DNA of 53,724 nucleotides from an uncultured Planctomycetaceae bacterium (GTDB taxonomy: Bacteria > Planctomycetota > Planctomycetia > Planctomycetales > Planctomycetaceae). Positions 26,950 to 36,041 of the stretch are shown here, in pieces (positions within the stretch are counted from its first letter, which is position 1; each line of letters begins with the position of its first letter). The stretch lies in assembly GCA_903858815.1 (NCBI GenBank), contig CAIOKE010000114.1:1-53724 (forward strand), in the 5' to 3' direction. Under the pieces are notes generated by a model. The model did not search any database, had not been told where the DNA came from, and saw only the letters and a list, made by a program, of their open reading frames with translations. Position numbers and translations under genes: made by a program.

Positions 26950-28488
26950 ATGCTGTCTCGGTTTTCCACCTGCACATTGTTCGGGATTGAAGCAAAAGCT
27001 GTGGAAGTGGAAGTGGATATTTCGCCCAGTGCCCTGCCGCGCACGGTGCTGGTGGGTCTGGCTGAAGCGGCGGTTCGTGAAAGCACCACGCGAGTTGAGC
27101 GGGCTCTGGTCAACAGCGGCTATGCTCGACCTGTCGATCGCGTGGTCATTAATCTGTCCCCGGCTGATCTGCCGAAGGATGCGGCGTCGCTGGACCTGCC
27201 GATTGCTCTGGGGTTGCTGGCCTCGGACGGGCAGATTACGGAAATGCCGGGGCGTAATGTGGTGTATGTGGGTGAGCTGGCGCTGGATGGTTCCGTGCGT
27301 CCGGTGCGGGGTGTTCTGTCGATGGCGCTGTCTGCTCGTGACGCGGGGCGCAGTCACATTGTGGTGCCCGCCGCAAATGCTCGTGAAGCTGCTGTTGTGG
27401 AAGGGATTGATGTGATTTCCGTCGGGACGCTGGCCGAGGCGGTTGGTTTTCTGACGGGTGACCTGGCGCTTGAACCGGTCGTATTCAGCTGGCAGACGGC
27501 ACGGGACGACTACGGCCGGTATGACATCGACTATGTGGATGTTAAAGGTCAGGAGATGGGCAAGCGGGCGGCAACTGTGGCAGCGGCTGGCTGTCATCAC
27601 ATCCTGATGCTGGGTTCGCCGGGAACCGGAAAGACTCTGCTTTCACAGCGACTGTGCACGATTCTGCCTGAACTTGAGGCGGAAGAAAGCCTGGAAACGA
27701 CGCGAGTCTACAGTGCTGTAGCGCAGCTGGAGGCTGGTCAGCCGTTGCTGCTGCGTCGACCATTTCGATCACCTCATCACACCATCAGCGAAGCCGGGCT
27801 GGTGGGTGGTGGCAGCATTCCGCAGCCGGGTGAGATCAGTCTGGCACACAACGGGATTCTGTTCCTTGACGAGCTGCCGGAATTCAATCGTCGGACCCTG
27901 GAGGTACTGCGTCAGCCGCTGGAGGATCAGACGGTCACGATCTCGCGGGCTCTGGGCAGTGTGACATTCCCTGCCAATGTGATGCTGGTAGCGGCGATGA
28001 ATCCGTGCCCCTGCGGATTTCGTGGTGATCCTCGACGGGCCTGCTGCTGTACTCCGCAGCAGATCGAACGCTATCTTGGACGCATCAGCGGGCCCTTGCT
28101 GGACCGGATTGATATTCACATCGAGATTCCGCCGGTGCCATTTCGAGAACTGTCGGATCAGACGGCCGGGACTTCCAGTGCTGAGATGCGCGAACAGGTT
28201 GTTTGTGCTCGCCGACGGCAGCAGCTGCGGTTTCGTGGTGAAAACGTGCGAGTGAATGGAAAGATGCGACCGCCGCAGATTCGACGGCACTGCCGTCTTC
28301 CTTCAGACGCTGAACAGCTGATGAAGAATGCGATGGAGGATATGGGGTTATCCGCCAGGGCTCATGACAAGATTCTGCGGATCGGACGCACGATTGCTGA
28401 TCTTGCAGACAGTGAGCAGATCCAGGTGGCGCACTTGAGTGAAGCGATCAACTACCGCACTCTGGACCGCAGTTACTGGCAGGTGTGA
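26950..28488 (+). CDS. comM: ComM/YifB-family AAA+ Mg-chelatase-like ATPase
   Basis: 512 residues, the usual family length. The N-terminal domain opens FSTCTLFGIEAKAVEVEVDI, with GLAEAAVRESTTRVERAL and NLSPADLPKDAASLDLPIAL as in all YifB/ComM proteins. The AAA+ core has Walker A GSPGTGKT (222-229), the RPFRSPHHTISEAGLVGGG segment, Walker B ILFLDELPEF, AAMNPCPCG, a CCCTPQQIERY zinc-finger-like cluster, and SGPLLDRIDIHIE as the sensor region. The C-terminus has AHDKILRIGRTIADL. ComM is a hexameric helicase that promotes branch migration during natural transformation; it is widespread also in species not known to be competent. A monocistronic layout is likely. The next DNA downstream is a restriction-modification remnant. 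Confidence 0.95.
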   Translation: MLSRFSTCTLFGIEAKAVEVEVDISPSALPRTVLVGLAEAAVRESTTRVERALVNSGYARPVDRVVINLSPADLPKDAASLDLPIALGLLASDGQITEMPGRNVVYVGELALDGSVRPVRGVLSMALSARDAGRSHIVVPAANAREAAVVEGIDVISVGTLAEAVGFLTGDLALEPVVFSWQTARDDYGRYDIDYVDVKGQEMGKRAATVAAAGCHHILMLGSPGTGKTLLSQRLCTILPELEAEESLETTRVYSAVAQLEAGQPLLLRRPFRSPHHTISEAGLVGGGSIPQPGEISLAHNGILFLDELPEFNRRTLEVLRQPLEDQTVTISRALGSVTFPANVMLVAAMNPCPCGFRGDPRRACCCTPQQIERYLGRISGPLLDRIDIHIEIPPVPFRELSDQTAGTSSAEMREQVVCARRRQQLRFRGENVRVNGKMRPPQIRRHCRLPSDAEQLMKNAMEDMGLSARAHDKILRIGRTIADLADSEQIQVAHLSEAINYRTLDRSYWQV

Positions 28489-28548
28489 ACCCCCGCTAGC
28501 TGAACCAGAACAGAGTTTTCAACTGGCGAATTCTGCCCACAGATTTGT

Positions 28549-28864
28549 GTGAGGAGTCATAATCCGGGCGAACTGACTGTGGGTGGCGAGAAGACGGAAG
28601 TGAAGCTGAAGGAAGTTTTCGGCAGGAAGCCGAAGTACGCCGACGTGTCCGGGCTGTGCAGGGCGGCGACATTGGCTGAGATCGCAGCGCAGGCCTGGTC
28701 GCTGAACCCAGGCCGTTCTGTGGGTGTCACGCTGGGCGAGGGGTTGAGCAACGAGGATTTCAGGATGTAATTTCACACGCTGAACGAGGAACTGGAAGGG
28801 CTGAACGCCGGGTCGCGGGAGTTAAAGCAGACCATTGCAAGCAACGAAGCGGAGATTCCGGAGT
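28549..28864 (+). pseudogene. hsdM: 3' remnant of a type I DNA methyltransferase gene (hsdM), with in-frame stop
   Basis: The frame reads KYADVSGLCRAATLAEI, then AQAWSLNPGRSVGVTLGEG and NEDFRM, then a TAA at 28768-28770, and continues in the same frame as HTLNEELEGLNAGSRELKQ, then TIASNEAEIPE. This is the C-terminal order of HsdM proteins (GLCK-ATLEEI, SLNPGRYVGV, EDF, LNEELE-LNAEARELE-TIAxNVAEIL). Only about the last 75 residues are recognisable; the catalytic NPPY region is absent from the window, and the upstream part of the frame (from 28549) is not clearly homologous. The fragment runs into the dinD start, the arrangement seen in intact loci. I regard it as a decayed gene. Confidence 0.8.
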
Positions 28865-29716
28865 ATGAAAACCGAAACGATTCAGATGTTGACTGCAACA
28901 TTCGAGGGGCATGCGCAGCAAACCGAAGGTGGCGTTGAGTATTGGCTCGCGCGAGATCTTCAGCAACTGCTGGGTTACAGCGAATGGCGCAACTTTTGTA
29001 ACACGGCGATTTCGAAGGCAAGAACGGCATGCGACGTGTCTGGGCATGTGGCGGCGGATCATTTTGTTGACGTCAACAAAACGATCCAGATGCCAAAGGG
29101 GGCGGAGAAAGAGATTCCAGACATCATGCTCTCCCGATACGCCTGCTACCTGATTGCCCAGAACGGCGATTCCAGAAAGCAGGAGATTGCTTTTGCGCAG
29201 ACCTATTTTGCGTTCCAGACTCGCCGTGCCGAACTGATTGAACAGCGGCTGTTGGAGACCGAACGCGTCTCGGCTCGCAAAAAGCTGAGCGCCACCGAGA
29301 AGGAACTCTCGGATGTGATTTTCGAGCAAACCGGAGGCAATAATGATTTCGCGTTGATTCGCAGCAAGGGGGATCAGGCGCTGTTTGGGAGATCGACTCA
29401 GGCGATGAAGGCACAATGGAAGGTGCCCGACAGTCGGCCATTGGCCGACTTTGCTCCGACAATCATTCTGAAGGCGAAGGACTTTGCCACTGAGATCACG
29501 ATCTTCAATGCCCGGCAGCATAGCATGGGCAGCGAATCTGCGATCTCGCGAGAGCACGTGACAAACAACGAGGCGGTCCGCGACACATTGCTGGAGCGAG
29601 GTATCCGGCCCGAGTCGCTGCCGGCGGCGGAGGATTTGAAGAGGGTGGAACGGCGGCTGGCAACGGAGGAGAAAAAATCGCTGAAGGATCCGGAAGGTCC
29701 TGGGGCGGAGCGGTAG
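28865..29716 (+). CDS. dinD: DNA damage-inducible protein D (DinD)-like, BRO-N domain
   Basis: 283 residues from the ATG at 28865 (GGAG about 10 nt upstream), close to the family's usual 270-290. The N-terminal half is a BRO-N-like domain (YWLARDLQQLLGYSEWRNF, then AISKARTACDVSG), followed by LSRYACYLIAQNGDSRKQEI and the AQTYFAFQTRRAELIE helix. The C-terminal half has FEQTGGNNDFALIRSKGDQALFG, which is distinctive of DinD. E. coli DinD is LexA-regulated and interferes with RecA filaments; homologues often lie inside type I restriction-modification operons. Here it sits between an hsdM tail and an hsdS tail and appears intact although both neighbours are broken. No clear LexA box was found upstream. 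Confidence 0.88.
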   Translation: MKTETIQMLTATFEGHAQQTEGGVEYWLARDLQQLLGYSEWRNFCNTAISKARTACDVSGHVAADHFVDVNKTIQMPKGAEKEIPDIMLSRYACYLIAQNGDSRKQEIAFAQTYFAFQTRRAELIEQRLLETERVSARKKLSATEKELSDVIFEQTGGNNDFALIRSKGDQALFGRSTQAMKAQWKVPDSRPLADFAPTIILKAKDFATEITIFNARQHSMGSESAISREHVTNNEAVRDTLLERGIRPESLPAAEDLKRVERRLATEEKKSLKDPEGPGAER

Positions 29717-29876
29717 TTGTACGCGAACGAACTAGTCGCCGTAGCTGAGCCGTTTCGCAGGAGCAGAGAAATCATTGAGATGGTATCGCTGGGTGTGTTG
29801 CTCCGTCGCACCCGCGATCTGCTGCTTGCCGCGTCTGCTTTCCGGTCAGTTCGCTGTGGAGGGATTTGTTCCTTGA
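29717..29876 (+). pseudogene. hsdS: 3' remnant of a type I specificity-subunit gene (hsdS), frameshifted
   Basis: Directly after the dinD stop the frame reads NELVAVAEPFRRSREII and LLRRTRDLLL; removing one T near 29826 continues it as PRLLSGQFAVEGF and a stop at 29874-29876. LRRTRDLLLPRLLSGQ is the standard C-terminal signature of HsdS. Only about the last 50 codons remain, so both DNA-recognition domains are missing. Together with the hsdM tail and dinD this marks a decayed type I R-M operon. The assignment rests on one short motif plus context. Confidence 0.7.
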
Positions 29877-30165
29877 TTCATCATGCCTGGTGCCACAGGC
29901 AGTGTTGGCAGAATCCACAGCGGTCCTGCGGGGGCGGGCATAGAACGCCAGAGGGGCCTGGATGTTTTATGGGTCCTATGAGTCCTATGAATCCTGTGTT
30001 TTTGTGGTTTTCAGAGGCGTGTTCTGCTGGGTGGGAGTCTTGCTGTTGGATGGGAGGTGGTTCCCCTGCCGGTCTTTTCTCCTTGGTGTGTTTTCCTGAG
30101 GTTGCGGCGGTGGTTATGATGGATCGTCAGATTCCGGCCAGATTTTCTTCATGGGTTGATTTGTT
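29877..30165. other. Spacer after the R-M remnant, with TCCTATGAG microsatellite
   Basis: No gene is supported. At 29967-29996 a 9-bp unit close to TCCTATGAG (TCCTATGAG, TCCTATGAA, TCCTGTGTT) is repeated about three times. The rest shows no recognisable hsdR or other gene. The promoter of the sulfatase gene should be here, but no clear -35/-10 pair was seen. Confidence 0.45.
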
Positions 30166-31998
30166 ATGACCTACCTGCGATTGCGTTTTGTCACTTTGCT
30201 GCTGGTGTTGCTGTCTGCGGTGCTGGCTGCCTGGTGGCCGGCATCTGTAAGTGCTCAGTCGGCTCGACCAGCGCGTCCGAATGTGGTTGTGTTTCTGGCG
30301 GACGATGCGGGCTGGGGAGATTACGGTCATTCGGGAAATCTGACTGTCAGTACTCCGGCGATCGATTCGATCGCCCGTCAGGGAGTGTCACTGGATCGGT
30401 TTTTTGTCTGTCCGGTGTGTGCTCCGACGCGGGCCGAGTTTCTGACGGGGCGTTATCATTCGCGGGGTGGGGTGCGTGGTGTCAGTCTGGGTGAGGAGCG
30501 TCTGGATCTGACTGAGCGTACGATAGCGCAGGCATTTCATGCGGCCGGCTATGCGACGGGTGCATTTGGCAAGTGGCATAACGGCAGCCAGTGGCCCTAC
30601 CATCCACGAGCTCGGGGATTTGACCGTTATTTTGGTCATACTGCCGGTCACTGGGGTGAGTATTTTGATGCGCCGCTGGAGGATGACGGGCGGATGATCC
30701 GTACCAGTGGCTATATCGTGGATGTGTGTACTGATCGGGCCGACGCCTTTATTCGTCAGCATCAGCATCAGCGGCAGCCGTTTTTCTGTTTCATTCCGTT
30801 CACGACTCCGCATTCACCATGGAGTGTTCCGGCAGCGGACTGGCAGCGTTATCGTGATCGTGAGATCCGTCAGCGTGGTGTGAATGCGGAGCGGGAAAAG
30901 CTGGAGGAGACTCGCTGTGTCCTCGCGATGCTGGAGCATCAGGATCGCAGTGTCGGGCGAATTCTGCAGACGCTGCAGGAGTGTGGTGTGCGTGAGAATA
31001 CCATCGTGCTGTATTTTTCGGACAATGGTCCCAACACGCCGCGCTGGAACGGCGGGATGAAGGGGCAGAAGGGGACGGTGGATGAGGGTGGTTTGCGCAG
31101 TGTGTGTTATCTCAGCTGGCCTGCCGGGTTGCCTCAGGGGTTGGTCGTACCGCAGATTTCCGGTGCGATCGATCTGTTACCAACGCTGACATCACTGGCG
31201 GGGATTCCGCGAACCGGTGATCTGCCGCTGGATGGTCGTGATCTGTCGCCCTTGTTTTCGGGGCAGGCAGTGGAGTGGTCTGACCGGACGATCTTCAGTG
31301 TCTGGGGTGGACGTGTTTCTGCTCGGACGCAGCAGTATCGTCTGGATGACGGTGGGAAGTTATACGACATGCAGGCGGATCCCGCCCAGACGACTCCGGT
31401 GAATGCAGCGCATGCTGAGATTGCTGAGCGGTTGCAGCGGGAAGTGCGGGAGTGGCGTGCTGCGGTGCTGCCGTCAGATACTGGTCTGCTGCGGAAGGCG
31501 GCCGGGATGGTGGATCCGCGACCATTCACTGTGGGGTATCGTGAATTTCCGATCACGATGCTGCCGGCCCGTGATGGCCAGCCGCGGGGTGGGATCAAAC
31601 GCAGCAGTGCAGCACCGAACTGTTCGTATTTTGTGAACTGGACTTCGGTGGATGACAGCATGGTTTGGAATGTGGATGTGCATACGGCAGGGCGTTACGA
31701 AGTGGTGATTGACTACACCTGCCCAGACTCGGACGTGGGTTCTGTGGTGCAGCTTTCCTGTGGTGCTGGTCGTCTGCAGGGGCAGGTGGGGCCGGGTTGG
31801 GATCCTCCGCTGTATACCAATCAGGATACCCTGCCTCGTCCTCATGGTGAGTCGCAGATGAAGGAGTTTCGTCCGTTGGTGCTGGGTTCCGTGGAGCTGC
31901 AGGCGGGTCCGCAGCAGCTGGAGTTGCGTGCATTGGAGATTCGCGGCAAATCCGTGATGGATGTGCGGCGTGTGACACTGACTCTGCAGGCTGAGTGA
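30166..31998 (+). CDS. Exported sulfatase with C-terminal carbohydrate-binding-like domain
   Basis: 610 residues with a signal peptide (FVTLLLVLLSAVLAAWWPAS). The catalytic domain starts RPNVVVFLADDAGWGDYG, whose paired Asp residues bind Ca2+. The formylglycine signature is CAPTR at 85-89 followed by AEFLTGRY, so Cys85 should be converted to formylglycine by a maturation enzyme not present here. GAFGKWHNG and YFSDNGPNTPRWNGGMKG supply further active-site residues. After about residue 480 comes a beta-sandwich-like module (WNVDVHTAGRYEVVIDYTC, LQAGPQQLELRAL) resembling CBM6-type or similar domains. Such enzymes remove sulfate esters from polysaccharides in the periplasm or outside the cell. 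The stop overlaps the next start (GTGA). Confidence 0.92.
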   Translation: MTYLRLRFVTLLLVLLSAVLAAWWPASVSAQSARPARPNVVVFLADDAGWGDYGHSGNLTVSTPAIDSIARQGVSLDRFFVCPVCAPTRAEFLTGRYHSRGGVRGVSLGEERLDLTERTIAQAFHAAGYATGAFGKWHNGSQWPYHPRARGFDRYFGHTAGHWGEYFDAPLEDDGRMIRTSGYIVDVCTDRADAFIRQHQHQRQPFFCFIPFTTPHSPWSVPAADWQRYRDREIRQRGVNAEREKLEETRCVLAMLEHQDRSVGRILQTLQECGVRENTIVLYFSDNGPNTPRWNGGMKGQKGTVDEGGLRSVCYLSWPAGLPQGLVVPQISGAIDLLPTLTSLAGIPRTGDLPLDGRDLSPLFSGQAVEWSDRTIFSVWGGRVSARTQQYRLDDGGKLYDMQADPAQTTPVNAAHAEIAERLQREVREWRAAVLPSDTGLLRKAAGMVDPRPFTVGYREFPITMLPARDGQPRGGIKRSSAAPNCSYFVNWTSVDDSMVWNVDVHTAGRYEVVIDYTCPDSDVGSVVQLSCGAGRLQGQVGPGWDPPLYTNQDTLPRPHGESQMKEFRPLVLGSVELQAGPQQLELRALEIRGKSVMDVRRVTLTLQAE

Positions 31999-33725
31999 TC
32001 CGGTCAGCAGTTGTCATGGTTTCGCTGGGGTGGCTTATGGGGTCGCTGAGGGGGTCGCTGAGGGGGATACAGCCGCATGCGGCACGGGCCGAATCTGTGC
32101 CGTCTCAGGGTGCGGTCGATTCACGCCTGTGTGAGTGGCGTGCTTTGCTGACGACTGTTTGTGTGTGGGTTGTGTTGTCGCAGGTGGTGATCGGGCAACT
32201 TTCATCTGCCGGTTTGCAGCGGCTGCAGCGGGCGACTGTGCTGATTGAGTCGGGGGCGGATCGCTGTTCGGGAGTGCTGATTTCTGAGGCTGGTTTGATT
32301 GCGACAGCGGCGCATGGTGTGCATGAGGACGCCGGTCGGTTGCGTGTGCGATTGTGGGATGGTCGTCAGTTCACAGCGGTTGAAGTGGTGCGGGACGTTG
32401 CTGGCGATACGGCTTTGCTGCGACTGCAGGATGCAGCCGATGTGATAGTTCTGCCAGTGGTGGCAGCGATCGGTCAGCTGCCAGCTGGTGAGTCTGTTTT
32501 TGCCTGTGGTTTTCCGGCTCGGGAGGTGATTGGCAGTCCGGCAGTTGTGCGAGCGGGGGAGGTGCGAAGGGCAGCGGGAGGGGTGGTAAGAACAACGTGT
32601 CAGCTGACGGTCGGTGATTCCGGTGGTCCGCTGGTGAGCGGCGCGGGTTCTCTGGTGGGCTTGCATCGGCAGATCGGGGCGGGTCTGGAGTCGAACATGC
32701 ATACCAGTGTGGAAGTGTTGTGGCGTCTGCTGCAGCGGGCCGGATTGCAGGCTGAGCTGGCTGCAGTGGAGAATGCCGCACCGATTGATCCCGGTGGTGC
32801 GACTGGCGGTTTGTCGCAGCAAGACCTGCGTGGTCTCAGTGCGTCATTGCCGGAGATCAGAGTGTTGTCTGCGGCGGCTGGCAGTGACGGGAAGAAGCTG
32901 ATCGGGGTGGTCGTGTCGGGAACGCAGCTGGCGGTAAGGCTGAGTGCTGTAGAAGTTGAACAGCGGTATGGTGTACTGCAGGCAGGATTATTGCGTGAGT
33001 TGCGGTTACAGCGGCAGTCAGAGGTTCTTGATCTGGCGATTTTTGAGCTGGCTGAGGCGGGCGAAGTTGCGGGGTTGCAGCCGATTCGCTGGCGTGACGA
33101 TCCGGCCGTCATTTTTGAGCGGGTGCAGAGTCTGAGTCCGGGGGATTTCGGGACAGGGATGCAGCTGAGTTCAGCGGGAGTGATTTCGCGTGTTGGCTGG
33201 AACGAGCCTCGGGTGCGTGCGGTGCTGGGGGTTGATCTGGAGGAGCTGGAGACGTCAGCAGGGCGTCGGTTGCGAGTGCAGCAGACAACTCCCAACGGTC
33301 CGGCTGCGGGCCGCTTGTTCGGTGGCGACATTCTGGTTCGGGTGGGGAATGAGCAGATCGGAACGCGGGAGCAGTTTGGGCGTCTGCTGGATCGTTTGCA
33401 GCCTGGTGATCGGTTCAGGCTGGAGTTGCAGCGGGGGGCTGAATTACAGAGTGTGGGTTTGCGAGCCGGGTGGAATCCCGGGGAGCAGTTTGAGCGATCC
33501 GAGTTTCTGGATGGTCGTGCGGGTCGGGTCAGTGAGCGACGGACGGGATTTATGGGAATGATCCAGCATGACATTCCGGTAGAGCCGCAGGTCTGTCCAT
33601 CGCTGCTGCTGGACTGGCGGGGTCTGCCGATTGGCCTGACGATTGCTCGTCGTGCTCGTGAATCATCTTTGGCAATTCCGGCGATGGCGGTACAGCGTCT
33701 GATGTCGGGTGCAGACGGAAACTGA
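31995..33725 (+). CDS. Trypsin-like/HtrA-type serine protease with PDZ domain
   Basis: 576 residues if started at the GTG at 31995, which overlaps the sulfatase stop by 4 nt; the signal-like hydrophobic stretch LLTTVCVWVVLSQVVIG near residue 55 suggests that the real start may be internal. The protease domain (about 70-250) has a full triad: His in IATAAHGVH, Asp in GDTALLRL and Ser in TVGDSGGPLVS. A second barrel-like region (about 290-410) has LDLAIFEL and SSAGVISRVG but no GxSGG, so it appears inactive. A PDZ domain follows (about 410-500: QTTPNGPAAGRLFGGDILV). The cell location is probably periplasm, where such proteins degrade or scaffold misfolded exported proteins. Overlap with the sulfatase gene implies translational coupling. 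Confidence 0.85.
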   Translation: MIRSAVVMVSLGWLMGSLRGSLRGIQPHAARAESVPSQGAVDSRLCEWRALLTTVCVWVVLSQVVIGQLSSAGLQRLQRATVLIESGADRCSGVLISEAGLIATAAHGVHEDAGRLRVRLWDGRQFTAVEVVRDVAGDTALLRLQDAADVIVLPVVAAIGQLPAGESVFACGFPAREVIGSPAVVRAGEVRRAAGGVVRTTCQLTVGDSGGPLVSGAGSLVGLHRQIGAGLESNMHTSVEVLWRLLQRAGLQAELAAVENAAPIDPGGATGGLSQQDLRGLSASLPEIRVLSAAAGSDGKKLIGVVVSGTQLAVRLSAVEVEQRYGVLQAGLLRELRLQRQSEVLDLAIFELAEAGEVAGLQPIRWRDDPAVIFERVQSLSPGDFGTGMQLSSAGVISRVGWNEPRVRAVLGVDLEELETSAGRRLRVQQTTPNGPAAGRLFGGDILVRVGNEQIGTREQFGRLLDRLQPGDRFRLELQRGAELQSVGLRAGWNPGEQFERSEFLDGRAGRVSERRTGFMGMIQHDIPVEPQVCPSLLLDWRGLPIGLTIARRARESSLAIPAMAVQRLMSGADGN

Positions 33726-33885
33726 GGCTGAATTCGCGGGTGGAGTCAGGGAAAATCGGGAAGGTGTTCTGCTGGTAACGGTTGTGCTCAAGATTCCGGC
33801 TGTGTCGTGTCGATGGAGAGAGGCGCAGGACCAGGATTGAGCGGCAAAAAGTGCCGGAGCTGGCTCAGACAGTGAACGGAATCGT

Positions 33886-35682
33886 ATGTACGAATCGCAC
33901 TTTGGATTTCACCGGACGCCATTTCAGAGCTTCGATCCGGCTCGGCTGTTTATCCGGTCGGAGTCCATCGGGGGGATTTTGCCGCGTCTGCTGCGGAGTG
34001 TGCGTTCCAGTCTGGGTCTGGGGCTGGTGACTGCGGTGCAGGGTACGGGGCGGACTGCGCTGTTGAAGTATCTGCAGCACGAGTTGCAGAATGAGGGTCG
34101 GACGGTTCTGGTGTCGGGGGCGGCTCTGGACAGTTCAGCGACGCTGCTGCAGTTGCTGATGCACAGTGCGGTGCGTCATGCGGGCAGTGCGGCTGGGTCG
34201 GAGCAAAGCCTGCCTTCGTGCACTCAGTGGAATACCGTGGAGTGTCTGCGGAAGAGCATGGATTTCTGGGGCCCTGTGATTCTGCTGCTGGATGATGTGC
34301 ATCTGGCACCGCTGTCGGTTTTGAATGAGTTGCGAGCGATCAGTGAGGAGGAGTGGAACGGTCGGGCGCTGGTGCGAGTGCTGGCGACTGCTCCGGTGTC
34401 CTTCGAAATGGATCTGACGCGATCCGAGTATTCCGGGTTTGCTCATCGCATTCGGTGTCACGAAGTGCTGCAGTCGCTGACGGTCAGGGAGAGTGTGGAG
34501 TATCTGCAGCGACAGCTGGAAGCTGCTGGTGGTCGGCTGGCGGAGTGCTTTACCGAAGACGCGGTCAATCGGCTGGTGGATGCCTGTGACGGTCTGCCAA
34601 GATCGCTTAGTCTGCTGGCGGATGAAACACTGGCGATTGCGGCTGAACAGTTGCAGAAGCCGGCCGATCTGAATTGTGTGACGCTGGCTCTGAAACGGTT
34701 GCAGCATCTGGCCTGTCGCCTGAATTCCGCGTTGTCCGCTGATGTCACTGAGGCGGGTCATGAGTGGGGTGCGGGCGAAGCGGCGGCTGTCGAGCCGACT
34801 GTGGAGCGTCCCGCGGTCTATGGAACCGTGACGCATCTGTCGGCAGAACGTCCACTGGCGGCGGTGGTCGAATTTGGTGAGCTGCCAGCGACCGCTGCTC
34901 AGACGGCCAACGTGGCACTCGACAGCGTGGAGTTTGGGGCGGTCGCTGAATCTGAGGCTGCAGTTGAGTCGGAAACGGACAGCCCGGTTTCGCTGAGTCC
35001 AGAAGTAACGCAGCCATTCGAAGGTGTTGCAGAGACGGGCGTCGAGCCCGCGGACTTTTCCACATGGGTACCGGTACCTGCTCGGTATACGTGGATGGAT
35101 ATGGACGTGGAGACTCATGGAGCTGGGTTGTCGGAAGCCGGACTTTCGGCAGAATCGATGCTGCCGCTGGAGGGGTGGGCGCCCAATCCCATCACCTCTG
35201 TGCCTCGCAGTATGGCGATTGAAATCCAGTCTGCTGATGACGATGAGATTCTGCGTTTGCTGAGCGAACGTCGGCGTGCTGAGTTGCCGGTTGTGGAAAC
35301 GCAGCCTGTGGAATCCGAAGTGATGGATTCGGGGGATTTTCCGGCCGAGCTGGCTGCTGACGACACGGCAGGGGTTTCCGAGCCACCGCAGGTTGCGGAC
35401 GAAGCAGCGAGGACTGTGTCACCCGCTCGTTCGGTTGAAAATCGCCGGGACATTTTTGGAGGCAGCTGGCCGACGTCCGCTGCGCCATCCGTACCGCGAT
35501 CAATGACCGGGCCGACGGTGTTCACCGGGGATCCACAGGGTGAGCCGGTTGCTGCAGAGGAGTCGGGCGAGGATCGATTTGCCACCCTGTTTACTCGGCT
35601 GCGCAAGTTGCGTGCTGAGAAGTCCGTGGTTGTGCCGGGACAGGTGGCGGGGACGGTGGATCAGGTGCGGCGCGACGGCTGA
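33886..35682 (+). CDS. ExeA/GspA-like AAA ATPase with altered Walker motifs and long disordered tail
   Basis: 598 residues. The start MYESHFGFHRTPFQ matches the ExeA-type opening MYxxFFGLxxxPF. The P-loop is GTGRT at 53-57 instead of GTGKT, so the phosphate-binding Lys is Arg56 (codon CGG at 34051). Walker B is VILLLDDVHL, with Asp in place of the usual catalytic Glu. The rest of the ATPase domain (to about 285) is recognisable (LTVRESVEYLQRQLEAAGG, ACDGLPRSLSLLADE). Residues about 300-560 are acidic, low complexity and unrecognised, ending with a small basic helix (FATLFTRLRKLRAEKS). ExeA-like ATPases help assemble secretion or pilus machines at the cell wall; this one may bind but not hydrolyse ATP efficiently. 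Confidence 0.82.
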   Translation: MYESHFGFHRTPFQSFDPARLFIRSESIGGILPRLLRSVRSSLGLGLVTAVQGTGRTALLKYLQHELQNEGRTVLVSGAALDSSATLLQLLMHSAVRHAGSAAGSEQSLPSCTQWNTVECLRKSMDFWGPVILLLDDVHLAPLSVLNELRAISEEEWNGRALVRVLATAPVSFEMDLTRSEYSGFAHRIRCHEVLQSLTVRESVEYLQRQLEAAGGRLAECFTEDAVNRLVDACDGLPRSLSLLADETLAIAAEQLQKPADLNCVTLALKRLQHLACRLNSALSADVTEAGHEWGAGEAAAVEPTVERPAVYGTVTHLSAERPLAAVVEFGELPATAAQTANVALDSVEFGAVAESEAAVESETDSPVSLSPEVTQPFEGVAETGVEPADFSTWVPVPARYTWMDMDVETHGAGLSEAGLSAESMLPLEGWAPNPITSVPRSMAIEIQSADDDEILRLLSERRRAELPVVETQPVESEVMDSGDFPAELAADDTAGVSEPPQVADEAARTVSPARSVENRRDIFGGSWPTSAAPSVPRSMTGPTVFTGDPQGEPVAAEESGEDRFATLFTRLRKLRAEKSVVVPGQVAGTVDQVRRDG

Positions 35683-36041
35683 TGCAGCGGTTGTCTGTGC
35701 GTGTTGCTGGCGGCGACCTCGAGTGGGTTGGTCGCAGCGTGTTTCCCGGGTGTGAGCGGTGATCGTGCAGTGCGGCTGTTGCTTTATGTGAACACGTGTG
35801 CGCTTGCTTGTTTGGCGTAAAGCGGCAGAAACTGCTGGAGCAGTGGCAGAAACTGCTGAAGTGTGTTGGGAGTTGATTTGTGGGGGGAGGGTGTTGACTG
35901 GATTGGTTCAAAAAGCTGTAAAGGTGTCTTCACCGTAAAAACGGGGTGGGGGTACTCTGAAGGCCGGTCTGACCGAAGTCATGTGGCGCGGGGGATTTTT
36001 TCCTGCAGTCATTTCGGTCCTGGCAAGTCAGGAAGACGGGT
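35683..36041. other. Intergenic region with short direct repeat
   Basis: No gene is supported in this 359-bp spacer. A near-perfect direct repeat (GGCAGAAACTGCTG, twice, 21 nt apart) lies at about 35822-35857, and each copy is itself partly palindromic (CAGAAACTG). A small GGTG-TCTT-CACC hairpin lies near 35920. The promoter of the OmpA-like gene is expected here. Confidence 0.45.
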
